Part shown: piece after piece, positions 46,386 to 56,642 of the stretch
Layout: each line of letters opens with the position of its first letter
Position numbering within the stretch: the first letter of the stretch is position 1
Source of the DNA: Tetragonia tetragonoides
Lineage: Eukaryota; Streptophyta; Magnoliopsida; Caryophyllales; Aizoaceae
Assembly (NCBI GenBank): GCA_038025085.1
Contig: CM076141.1
Span: 17,052,001-17,116,000 of the forward strand
Length of the DNA: 64,000 nt
Direction of reading: 5' to 3'
Notes under the pieces: generated by a model
What the model was told of the DNA's origin: nothing
Seen by the model: the letters and a program-made list of their open reading frames with translations, nothing else
Database searches by the model: none
Translations under genes and position numbers: made by a program

Positions 46386-47557
46386 AAATGTTAAATACCT
46401 TTCTTCCAAACATGTCAAGGCAAGCACGTTCACACAACCAAAATAAAGAGCCCTCATTCTTAATTTTCTATTTTCGTCCCATTTCAAATTTCAATGTCTA
46501 TGTACTTCTACTAAGGTGTACCCTTCTACACATTACTTCAATGTTGTCACAATTAGTGCAATGTAAGCTAATAGAATTAAACACATTCCAAATTTTCATC
46601 GCGCAAATGAAATTAACAACCATAAAAACTTGAGTTCTCGTTAACTTATATACACCAGCTAAATTATTACCCATAAATCAACAACTAATTGTACAAGTTA
46701 CAAACTAACAATAGCAGTTCATATTTCTCTCACCTTCTTAAAGTCCGACGTTCCAGCTAAGGAAACGATATTCTCAGGCGAGGTAACATCTTGTTGTTCT
46801 TCATCATCATCATCTATTAAAAGTAAGACCCCGAAAATTAATCAGAATACTTTAGAAAATAATTTACGCACAAAAATGTCGAATTTTAGCTTACTTACAA
46901 GAAATACTCTGATCAGAATCTTCATTTCCCTATCAAAAAGTAAAATAAAAGGATATTATATGAAGTGAAGTTCCAAGTTAAATTCACATTTTCAAATCAA
47001 TTTCAGGAATTTGAAGAAGAAACGAAAGGAAATTGTGGAAAAAGTGACGGTGGATTAATATACCGGAAGTGATTTATCTCGCCACATTTTTGTGCGTAGG
47101 GTGTTCCAAGGGTTTGCTTCTCGCCGGTGGATGGTTGCCTGTTGTCGCTGGTTACTAGTTATGTTCCCTAGCTCGCCAGTGACGAGTCTAGAGGTGGCAG
47201 TCCTCGGATCATTTCGGTTCGGGTTCGAATAGTTTCGGGCCAGGTTGAATCGGGTTTATATTGATATCGGATTACGAATTAAGTTCGGAGATCGGGTTAG
47301 TTTGAATTGTGTGTATATAAGTTCAGTATAAAAAAGGTGAAGAGAATACTCAATTATTGGTTTTCGGTTCAATTCGGTTCATTGAAGTTCAGTTCAATGG
47401 AGTTCAATTCACTTTAGTGATCTATTTTCCACTCACAGATTACTATTCAATTCAATTTAGTGGTCTATTTTCCACTCACATATTACTATTCAATTCAGTT
47501 CAGTTCAGCGGCGTTTAGTTCAGTTTAGTTTAGTCTAATCTAGTTCAGTTCACCCTA

Positions 47558-47743
47558 GGGCTCGTTCTTTTCGACTGCTAACCGGTGACTGGTAACTGGG
47601 AAAAACTAGGAGAAATTGGGCAAAACTGGTGAAAACTGGAATGCCTAACTGATAACTGGTAGAAACTGGTCAAACTGGGAGAAACTGGATAGAATTGGGA
47701 AAAACTGGGGAAAACTGAGAAAAACTGTAATATTGACTGTTTT

Positions 47744-47832
<89 letters not shown>

Positions 47833-48068
47833 ATTAATAGTAGTAATAATAATAATAATATAGTTTTAACTATTATGTTCAATTTGTCCAAATATTAAAA
47901 AAAATATTTATTATGAAAAATGGAATGAATTGGATAAAATTGGGCAAAACTGGGATAAACTGGGCAAAACTGGGAAAAACTGTATTTTATAACTGGTAAC
48001 TGGTGAAAATTGGGGAAAACTGGTGAAAACTTGGCAAAACTAGAAACCAGTTGAAAAGAACATGACCC
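47558..48068. mobile_element. MITE with GTTCTTTTC ends, copy B only
   Basis: Ends GGGCTCGTTCTTTTCGACTG and (reverse complement) GGGTCATGTTCTTTTCAACTG-like. The interior is an irregular repeat of AACTGG/GGAAAAACTGG interrupted by a TAA/TTA microsatellite (47,746-47,850). Copy A lacks it at the matching point (about 24,400). Confidence 0.65.
47746..47850. repeat. (TAA)n running into (TTA)n
   Basis: About 20 TAA units followed by about 10 TTA units, forming a perfect AT hairpin inside the MITE. Confidence 0.9.
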
Positions 48069-48225
48069 TAGTCTAGTCTAACCCAGTTTATTTCATCTCA
48101 ATTTAGTTCTGTGAAAAACAACACACTAATAACCGACTATTTTCTACTATTAAAGAAAAGCGTGTTCTCCATAGAATTAAAATATAATTTTCTTAGCTTA
48201 TTACAGACGTAGTCATAGACTCGAG

Positions 48226-48576
48226 TTAACAAGTTGGGGAAACTTGGAACATTTGAATGGAAAATTTAGGTGTGACACTTTCCATGGAGAACATAAGCAC
48301 ATCACCATCCCTCACTACTTGCCCGATACGGACCCAGAACAGCCAAACCTTGACCTTAACCCCCTCAAGGTTTGTTAGCTTGTCATTGGAAATTACTCCG
48401 ATGATTGTTGGTTTATACTCTAATTTGTGCGAATCAATTTCGAACTTACAAGTATTGTCCAAATACGCTTTGAACTCCCTTGTCTCCATGATCAATTCGT
48501 AGCTGGTGACCCCATTAGGGAGTAATCCGATAGAAAAATCATGGTTCTTCAGGATATCGTAAGCGGTTAGAGGAGT
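48226..48576 (-). pseudogene. DUF538 protein gene, 5' truncated (copy B)
   Basis: The minus-strand frame begins TPLTAYDILKNHDFS just after a TAA (48,577-48,579) and runs through LLPNGVTSYEL, EFKAYLDNTCKFEIDS, LEGVKVKVWLFW and VVRDGDVLMFSMES to VSPTC. This copy is closer to the DUF538 consensus than copy A (TAYDIL, LEGVKVKVW) and extends 2-3 residues further, but also lacks a start codon and signal peptide. Confidence 0.75.
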
Positions 48577-49077
48577 TTACTTGGAGACATCATAGTGGGA
48601 AGACGGCGAACAGAATTCGGAGGGAGAAAGATAAATGAAAGAGTAGTTTTATTGCAGAAGACGTATACATTAGTACGTAGTACAATACTTTTACGTGTGT
48701 TACGAAAATGGAGAGATTGTGCATGGTTTATTTATGGTTATATATTAGATAGGATAATGTCAATTTTCCTTGTTGTACCTTGTGATATATCAATTATGAT
48801 AAACCATAATCCATGGAGATTCCTACGATTTTACTCAAGATGGATTTTATATATTGGTGTTCTTGGTTTATAAGAGGATTCCATCATTCAAGTATTAGAG
48901 AACAAACAAGCAAAATTTGGAGGGTAAGTATTGAAGATTCTATTTTAAGTATATTTATTAGAGCATAAGGTACTTTCATACAGTAATCAGCTCAGATTCT
49001 CAATATGCTAACTTTTTGTCTCGCTTGTTTCTAATCCATCATTTGTTTCGTCATTTATGTATCACTTCCTATTCCAA

Positions 49078-49260
49078 TTTTTATTTTTTTTGGTTTGGTA
49101 AAGAGGAACTTTTCTTTTTGAGCATGGCTAAAGGGCACTTCCTAACGCACAGTCTCGGGTATTCCACGAATTAATTCGTGTAGGTGCTCCCCAGGAGGTT
49201 TGAACCCACGACCTGATATACAAGTTACAACTTGTTTACAAATGAGTCAACACCTCTTGG
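49078..49260 (-). mobile_element. tRNA-derived SINE, second family
   Basis: Flanked by ACTTCCTATTCCAA at 49,064-49,077 and 49,261-49,274. On the minus strand the head (from 49,260) has an A-box-like TGTTGACTCATTTGT and a B box GGGTTCAAACC; the tail ends in an A-rich run. The body sequence differs from the SINE at 14,818. Confidence 0.85.
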
Positions 49261-49299
49261 ACTTCCTATTCCAAATTTATACTAACTAAATGTGATTTC

Positions 49300-49822
49300 G
49301 CATATGAAATTGCTTCACTGGTAATCTAGTAGTGTTATTTTGACAAGTGATCGCTATTCTTAGGTGGCAGACATCATAGATCATACCTAAATGTTAGCTC
49401 TATATATTATAGGGCATTATCACAGCTCTTATTTCACGTTTTATTATCAAAATAAGAAACAAAAAAGTGAAAACATATACACAAACATGTTGTGCAGAAT
49501 AGATCTATAACAATGATGTTTTTTAGTACAGTACACTCCCTCCATCTCAAACTAATATTCATATCGCGTATGAAATTGCTTCACTGGTAATCTAGTGTTT
49601 TGATAAGTGATCGCTATTCTTAGGTGGCAGACATCATACCTATAGGTTAGCTCTTTATGGGGCATTATCAAGGCTCTTATTCATGTTTTATCATCAAAAC
49701 AAGAAACAAAAAAGTGAAAACAAATACACAAATATGTTGTGCATCTAGAAATAGATTTATAGCAACGATTATTTTTTTTAGTATAGTATGCTCCTTTCAT
49801 CTGAAACTAATATTCATATGTT
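49300..49822. repeat. 266-bp direct tandem duplication
   Basis: ATGAAATTGCTTCACTGG, AAGTGATCGCTATTCTTAGG and GAAACAAAAAAGTGAAAAC recur 266 bp apart. Each unit ends in AAACTAATATTCATAT. The junction includes a Stowaway-like CTCCCTCCATCTC. Confidence 0.85.
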
Positions 49823-50697
49823 GTATTTGGATGTTATATAAGAGAATTCAATCAATTAACCTATTGTGAAAGAAAAAAAGATGCATCAAAATCTGTCAAC
49901 CACCTCCATGTCAAACAAGTATCCTATGTATATATTGCATAAGGCACACATTAGTTAACTGGTTTGTAACATACTTCGTCTCTCACGTAATACTATTATT
50001 TTAGTTTAATTTGCTTGATTCAATTTCGTTCAACTCTAGTCACATTACTATGCCAATCATCATCCACCAATTTATTAAAGGGTGACTCGCCTAACCACAT
50101 AAGGCTGAAAACATGTAAAAAGTTGGTTACAAGATCCGTATTTACTTTTGTTTTCTCGTCGAAAAGAAAGGTATGAATGAATGAGGACACAGACATTTCC
50201 CGCTATGTCATGTTCATACTCTTGTGTTTAATAACGATAATATCATACAAATTAAACAATCAGTGCAAGTATTATTCCCGTCAACCCGCAAATTTCTATA
50301 TACTCCCAGCTCCATGGAGAGTGGTGGAGCTGGCGCGCGCAAAACGGCGTCGTTTTGGTAAGTGACGTTTCGAAACACGTTTTTTTCCGTTTCGCAAAAA
50401 AAAAAAACGCGTTTTGCCCTTTTCACCAATACGGCAATACCTAGATAACTGAATTTCTCTCTCCTCTTTCATTTTCTCTCTGGTCTTTTCAGTAAAACTC
50501 CATTGTTGAGCTCAAATTCCTCTCTCCCCTTTTGTTTTCTCTCTCCTATTTGTCCATTGACGAGCTGCTGCTATTTCGAGCTCCATTGAAGGCTAGTTTA
50601 AGCTTCTTTTTTCGTTTTTCTCCTTTGCGATTTTGTGCTTTTTGTGAATTTGTTTTTTGATGTTTGATCGCAAATTTGATGTTCTGTCCTGTAGATT
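49823..50697. other. Non-coding: SINE fragment and leader of FAR1-like gene
   Basis: 49,823-50,160 shows nothing recognisable. 50,180-50,330 is a diverged fragment of the SINE at 503-759. 50,450-50,640 is CT-rich (CTCTCTCC, TTTTGTTTTCTCTC) and ends at an intron-like CTGTAG before the FAR1-like ATG, so it is probably the 5' leader. Confidence 0.45.
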
Positions 50698-53600
50698 ATG
50701 GATCTTGAACCAGATTTTTCATATGTTCCAGTTGAATCTGCTCCAGTTGAAGAAGAAAAAGTTGAGTTGCAAGGAAGAGTTTTTTTTTTTTCAATTCCAT
50801 GAATGAATTTTGAATTGAGAGTAAATGAATTTTGTTCTTTTACAATGTTCTTTTAGCCAATGAATTCTAATAGTTTGTGTGTAATGTAAGGTGTTTGAAT
50901 TTGTGATATGTTTTTTTGTAATGAATTTTTGTGTTTTAAGCAATGAATTGTTATTAGTAGGTAATGAATTTATTGTGCAATTCAAAATTCATTGATCTGT
51001 TGGTTAAAAGATGAATTCTGTTGTTGTGATTTTGATTCTTATTCATTGGTTAGGGAATAAATTCAAATTGTTAATGATTTTTTAATGAACTTTTTGTGTT
51101 TAGCCAATGAATTGTTATTATGTAGGTAATGAATTTTAGTTGTTAATGAATAAATTCTCCCTTGTTAATTACTAATTCAAGTTTGGATCCCTGTATTCAT
51201 TTATTCCTGTTGGATTCTATAATTGATATTGTTAGTTTACTTACTGTACAATTGAAAATTCATTTACATGAATTCATTGATCTGTTGGTTAAAAAATGAA
51301 TGTTGTTGTATTGATTCATTTCTATTCATTGGTTAGGGAATAAATTCAAATTGTTAATTTAATGAATTTTTGTGTTTTAGGCAATGAATTTTAGTTGTCA
51401 ATGAATGAATTCTCCCTTGTTAATTATTAATTCAACTTTGGATCCTTTGTATTCATTTTTATTCCTGTTGGATTCTATAATTGATATTGTTAATTTATTT
51501 ACTGTACAATTCAAAATTCATTTCCTTGAATTCATTGATCTGTTTTTCTCCTTTTTTCAAGTTTGGAAATGAATTCATATTATTAATGAATTCAAATGGT
51601 GTTTTAGTTGATGATTTGTCTATTCATAATTTTGTTTTATTACCTTTTCTTCCATGCTTTTGTAAATGAATATGTCGATATTTTTTAGGTGGTTTTGGAA
51701 TGATTGTAAAAAAAGCTGAAACTTCTGAGCTGTTAGGTTTAGTTGTGAAAAATAAGGAAGCGACTTATGAAAGGTACAATGACTATGCATTATGCAAGGG
51801 TTTTATTAGTACTCGGAAGAGTAAGATAAGACGCAGAGTTGATAATAATGTTTCGATGAGGCAGTTTTGCTGTCAGAAAGAAGGGTTTAAGGATGAGTCA
51901 AAGAAACGTGATCGGTGTTATGCAAAATCAGTTATAAGAATTGGATGCAAGGCTCATATTCAGTTTGATGTTGATAGAGAGGGTACTTGGACAGTAGCTA
52001 AGCATGTGATGATTCATAATCATCCTTTATCCCATGAGCAACATGCAGATTTAATGAGATCTCACTGAGGTGTTTCAAAGGAACAATTGGCTTTTCTGAA
52101 AATTTTTAGGAAGTGCGGGTTACCTATTGCTGATGCAATAAGGTTGTTGAGGCAAGAGTCTGTAGGATCTCCAATGGTTGGTTTTACAAACAATGACGCA
52201 TGTAATGCATTAGCTCAAGAAGATGCAAAGAGGTTTGATGGTGGTGATGCTAACACACTCATTGAAATATTCAAAAGAAGGGAGCAGTGAAAAGGACTTC
52301 TATTTTGACATTGAATGTGATGATGCTGGAAGGCTTTGTATCTTTTTTTGGCGTGATGAACAAATGAGATTGGATTACGAGTTGTTTGGTGATCTTGTTA
52401 TACATGATACTACATATCGTACTAACAAGTATGACATGATTTGTGGGCCTTTTATTGGAATCAACAACCACACCAACAATGTGTTGTTTGGTTTTGGGTT
52501 TATGATTAATGAAAGAACTGAGTCATTTGTTTGGTTGTTCAAGACGTTCCTCCTCTCTATGGACAACGTTGTTCCTAAGACTATCATGACTGATCAATCT
52601 AAAGCAATGATAACTGCGATAAGAACAGAGTTTCGGACCTCAAAACATAGGCTTTGCATTTGGCATACCACAAAGAATTCAAGGGACAAGATAAAGTGGT
52701 TGAGGAGCCAACCAAAATTCATTGAGTTGTTTGATCACTTGATGAAAGGGGTTGATACAGTTGCAGAATTCAACTTTTACTGAGCAAGATATGTAGTTTT
52801 TTTGGTTGTATTCATTGGCTTTTTGTTTGATCAGTTAATGAATTTTCAATGCCAATTATTCTGACATTCATTCCTTTTTTTTTGGAAAATTCATTCCTGT
52901 TAGGTTGATTGAGAGATACAACTGTGCAGATCACCCCTAGATGAAAGAATTCTATTCTGACAGGGAGAAAGGGTGCCCTGCTTTTTCAAAAGAGAACTTT
53001 TCAGCTGGGATTTTGTCATCGCAACGAAGTGAATCAACTAACCATGCTATCTGCCACAGACTAAGGAAAACAACAGGCTATGTGACTTCTATTCCCTATT
53101 TTGTGATGTCGTTCATACTTGGAGGAGCGATGAAAATAAATTCATTCACTCAAATGAATACGGGAGGCCAGAGATGATCATTGATCATGTGGCTTTGCTA
53201 GTTCATGCAAGAGAGGTTTATATAATGAGTGCATATCGGATGTTGGAAGAGCAGTTCATGGCTGGTGCAACTTGCAGCCACATATTCGCTGGTGTTGTAG
53301 ATGGAAAGTTTATATATCATGTGTGGAGAAAAGGTCCTGACATGTTTCGATATGAAGTGGTTGTGGATCCTCAAGTGCTTACTGCTTCATGCAGTTGCAA
53401 CAACTTCATTCAGAATGGCATTTTGTGTTATCATGTTTTGAGGATTTATTATCTTATGTGTGTCAAGAGAATTCCAGACCAGTACATCCTTCCTAGGTGG
53501 ACGAAAGCGTATAAGAAAGCTGATGAAGTTGTGGTAATAGGAAGGAAGCCAGGGCATAATATGGTTTCTGCTTCGATTTGGAGGACAAAAATGGTTCGTA

Positions 53601-53998
53601 AGTTTAGCAATTTGATGTTAGTTAGTGATTGTAATAAGAAGGCAAGAGAATATTATGAAGAAGGATTTCAGAAAATAAGAGACAATGTGCAAACTAAATT
53701 TGGGGTTGCGATTAACTATGATGATCAAGAAGATTCAACAGGTGCAAGTAATAAAATACGGAATCCTGAAGGTAAGAGAGCTGTTGGAGAAAGGAACACG
53801 AGGAGAATGAGCACAAAAGATAAGATATGCAAGACAATAAGGGGACGGAAAGGTGCTGCAGTGAAAAGGGCAAGGATGCATACAAAGCAAGCTGTGCAAG
53901 AATCGGTTATTTTGTTATATGTGTTTATGTTTTTATTCAAGCTTTTCTTAGATTATGTGCTAAAGTGGAATTTCTTAACTGTTTGCATGGATACATGA
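50698..53998 (+). pseudogene. FAR1/MULE-type transposase, broken
   Basis: A first exon starts at ATG 50,698 (MDLEPDFSYVPVE). A ~900-bp AATGAATT-rich intron follows, then the FAR1 DNA-binding region (about 51,690-52,060; YNDYALCKGF, CKAHI, HNHPLS), the MULE transposase core (52,270-52,780; HDTTYRTNKYDM, IMTDQSKAMITAI, HRLCIWH) and, after another intron-like gap, a SWIM zinc finger (about 53,390-53,440; CSCNNFIQNGILCYHVL). Breaks: TGA after MRSH at 52,066, a frameshift near 52,280, and a TAG after the intron near 52,939. FAR1/FHY3 proteins are domesticated light-signalling factors derived from such transposases. The decay and repeat setting favour a dead transposon over a host regulator. Confidence 0.85.
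50800..51660. repeat. AATGAATT-rich array, left of transposase
   Basis: AATGAATT or close variants occur some 20-25 times with irregular 15-60 bp spacing. A larger unit of about 250 bp (ATTCATTGATCTGTTGGTTA to CTTGTTAATTA) repeats near 51,000, 51,270 and 51,530. It lies in the intron of the transposase relic. Confidence 0.7.
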
Positions 53999-54239
53999 TG
54001 TTGTTGATCAGATGGCTAGGGAAGGATATTTGGTTCATCCACAAGGAGGTGCATCAAGTTTTATGGCCACACAGTACGCATCAAGCATAGGACAAGCGTA
54101 GTACTTCCTGCTGCATATCAAAAAGATGTTGCTTCAGAGTGATTAGAAGTTGTGTTGTTGCAGACAGAAGTTATAGAGCCTAGCTAGTAGTTTTTTATAC
54201 TTTTTTGTTTGAATTGAGGTGGTATAAGTGATATGGTTG

Positions 54240-55330
54240 GAGGTTGTAGTGCTATGTTTTGTTCTTCATTTCGATACAGTTTTGAAAACAATCAATTTTG
54301 TCCTGAATTCATTGAAATATTGGTATGAATTCATTTTGTATTTGTTAGAAATTCAGTATATCAAATTGAGTATATTAAATCAAGTTCCAGAATTCATTGC
54401 AATAAAGTTTTGATTTTTTATCTATATGAGTCCTGAATTCATTTTCTATTTGGGGGGGGGGGGGAAGGTGTGATCCAACTCTGCCCAAAATACATCTGTA
54501 AATTGATGGCGTTGGCTATGTGGCTTGGGAGAAGTTTTTAGGGGTGTCATCCAACTCCCTCGAAAACGCATCTGTAAATTAAACTTGAGAGTCATTGAAA
54601 CTTTGTTATAAATTCATTGAAACTTTTGGTATGAATTCATTGAACTTTTGGTATGAATTCATTCAAAGTTTGGTATGAATTCATTAAAGTTTGGTATCAA
54701 TCCAGATGTTGTATACAACCTCAGCAAACCGAGCTCTAAAATATGCTGCTCTAACAGATTTTCCCCTACACTTTTTCAGCATTTGTTCTATCTTTTGTCC
54801 CCATGTCATACATTTCCGGGGGACAGTGTAACCAAATCAAAACTGTGAGGTAACACAAATGGTGGGGTCCAAAATGCCTGAACCCCAAACAAAACAGATT
54901 TGATCAATCGCAATCTTCCTGCGTAGGAAAGATTCCTAGCTATCCTGTGTGCTCTAAGTCTCACTGTCATCTTGTGCATTAGGATATGATATTGAGATAA
55001 ATTCAATCTCCGAATAGAGAGAGGAACCCAAGATATTTGACTGGTAATTCTCGTTGAGCATATCCTTTTAATAGCTAGTATTTTAGCTTTGATCATCATG
55101 TTTCACTCCCCCAAAGAACACTTGACTCTTTCTTTGTCAGAATTCCTTTGATTAGAGATAAAGTTTTGTTTTTTTCATTCGATATGGAGATTTCATTATT
55201 GATACAGTTTCGAAAATAATCATTTTGTTCTGAATTCATTCCTTTTTTGGGATGAATATATTGATTTTTTGGGATGAATTCATTGAAACTTTGGGATGAA
55301 TTCATTGCAGATTTTATCCATTTGATTGTT
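54240..55330. repeat. ATGAATTCATT-rich array, right of transposase
   Basis: TGAATTCATT with TTGGTATGAATTCATTGAA units repeats (54,300-54,690 and 55,215-55,320), mostly in the opposite sense to the left array. The LINE fragment below splits it. Confidence 0.65.
54717..55115 (-). mobile_element. LINE (non-LTR) reverse transcriptase fragment
   Basis: The minus-strand frame 54,806-55,099 encodes the C-terminal connection region typical of plant L1-type reverse transcriptases: WVPLSIRRLNLSQY, then RNLSYAGRLRLIKSVLFGVQ, then FWTPPFVLP. Only about 100 residues remain. It is inserted within the right AATGAATT array. Confidence 0.8.
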
Positions 55331-55647
55331 GAGTTCATTAATGTTTCTCTATGAATATATGTAGTATATGGGATATAATTCAATATATGAAATCAATAGT
55401 CATAACTCATTTTTCGATATAAAGCAATATTCATAATAAACTTACAAAATATATCATTCATTTATAGCAGCATTTTGAGAAAGCATTGGTTCCAAGGTTG
55501 GTGCATAAGTACATTGATCAAAAACTGACATTCTTATACAAGATTTACCCCTTATATGCATACCAACCAAAAGTAAACAAGCAAAAGTCAACTTTTTATA
55601 TGTAACCTTAAGTTAAGCTTTCCTAAAGGCTTTTGATTTCTATCCCT

Positions 55648-56094
55648 TTAGTCAATGTCCTCTAGGGTGTTGGACTCTTGCTCATTTGAATCAACAGCAG
55701 CAATTGAAGCTACATTAGCAGCTTCAGCTTCAATCCTCTGAGCGGCTTCAAGTGCTCGTCTGTCAGTCATAGCTCTGTTGGCTTTGATTGATCTGTTGCG
55801 TCAAGCTAGCATAGGCCATTTTTTATTTATCTTAGAAACGCTTCTCAGGTCATTATTGTTAAGTTTTGTTAAGACATGGCGTGTCAGAACTTCATCAAAT
55901 TCTGTCATCTTGAAAGGGAACAGGGCTCAAGATTCCCAAACTAGAAACTTCAGTCTTTTTTATGAACAAGTCGTCTTCCATAGTGTCAATTTGGCACACT
56001 TTGAGAAGATATGCTGTGTTAGAAGGTCATCAAGTCCTTCTATCTCCTCTACGTTGATTTTTGCCATTTTCTTCTGATCACTACGTGAAGCCAT
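55648..56094 (-). pseudogene. Degraded unrecognised ORF
   Basis: On the minus strand the ATG at 56,094 opens MASRSDQKKMAKINVEEIEG and stops after about 44 codons. Further frames continue with RHVLTKLNNNDLRSVSKINK and an acidic, Ala/Glu-rich end (ALEAAQRIEAEAANVASIAA) up to TAA at 55,648. It looks like one coding sequence with a stop and at least one frameshift. I do not recognise the family. It could be a second gene of the FAR1/MULE element or an independent relic. Confidence 0.4.
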
Positions 56095-56642
56095 GTTTTG
56101 GTAATCCTGTAATGATTTTTAGTTAGCAACATAGAAAATGTACAGTGCTAAGCCATATCCAACTAACCCGTTTTTTTTTTCTGGTGAAGTTTGTACTTTA
56201 ATCAAATCAAATGTTGAATCAAATTTTGAAAAATAGCCTAACATTATTATTATTCACAATGATAACAGGGGGTATGATGAATTGTGCCTTTTTTTACAAT
56301 ACTAAAGCTAATAATTCATTTTTGTATAACATTGATTTAAACACTCCATTCTTTATGCATATGAATGGTAAGCAAGAGGTGAGCAAAACAGGAGGTAAAC
56401 TTGTTGAATTATAAACAACTAGGAACAAAGATTAGTCTAAAATCATGCATTTGCCAGATATTATAACATGAAAAGAGCTACTAAACAGAACAAAAGAAAT
56501 GGGTAGTTAAAAATGCTAAACAACAAACACAAATTTAACCTGCTGCTAAAAATGGGTAGTAAATGCTAAACAAGAAATGGGAAGAGTTAGAAGAAACATA
56601 CTTGACAAGAGGAAATGGAAGAGGATTCTTTTTGGGGTTGAG
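56095..56642. other. Non-coding, nothing recognised
   Basis: AT-rich DNA with short repeats of ATGGGTAGTTAAA/AATGGGTAGTAAATGC. It ends at the left edge of the gypsy LTR; the bases just outside (TTGAG) should recur beyond the right end of the window if the element is complete. Confidence 0.4.

Larger units (their letters stand above)
41828..47087 (-). pseudogene. SPIDR-like partial copy, exons 1-10 only
   Basis: Homologous exons: 47,064-47,087; 46,899-46,929; 46,734-46,813; 45,149-45,184; 43,823-43,978; 43,485-43,677; 42,628-42,956; 42,420-42,551; 42,022-42,152; 41,828-41,925. Lengths match copy A except +3 nt in exons 3 and 8, so the frame stays open in each. Two lesions hit one intron: the exon 4 donor reads AAG/TTATTC instead of AAG/GTATTC, and the exon 5 acceptor reads ATCGG instead of GTCAG. 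Exons 11-13, which encode the conserved C-terminal motifs, are absent because the duplication began in intron 10. A read-through end at 41,607-41,689 is possible. It may still be transcribed from the duplicated promoter. Confidence 0.85.
40390..48748. repeat. Segmental duplication, copy B
   Basis: Direct copy of 12,556-25,095, shorter because it lacks five insertions or blocks, and with its own hAT-like MITE (47,558-48,068) and TA expansion (45,280-45,350). Identity is high enough to align almost every base of exons and introns by eye. Confidence 0.9.

Noticed and set aside
51700..53998. Functional FAR1/FHY3-type light-signalling regulator
   Set aside because: In-frame stops and a frameshift break it, and it sits in AATGAATT repeats with a LINE fragment; a dead MULE transposase is more likely.
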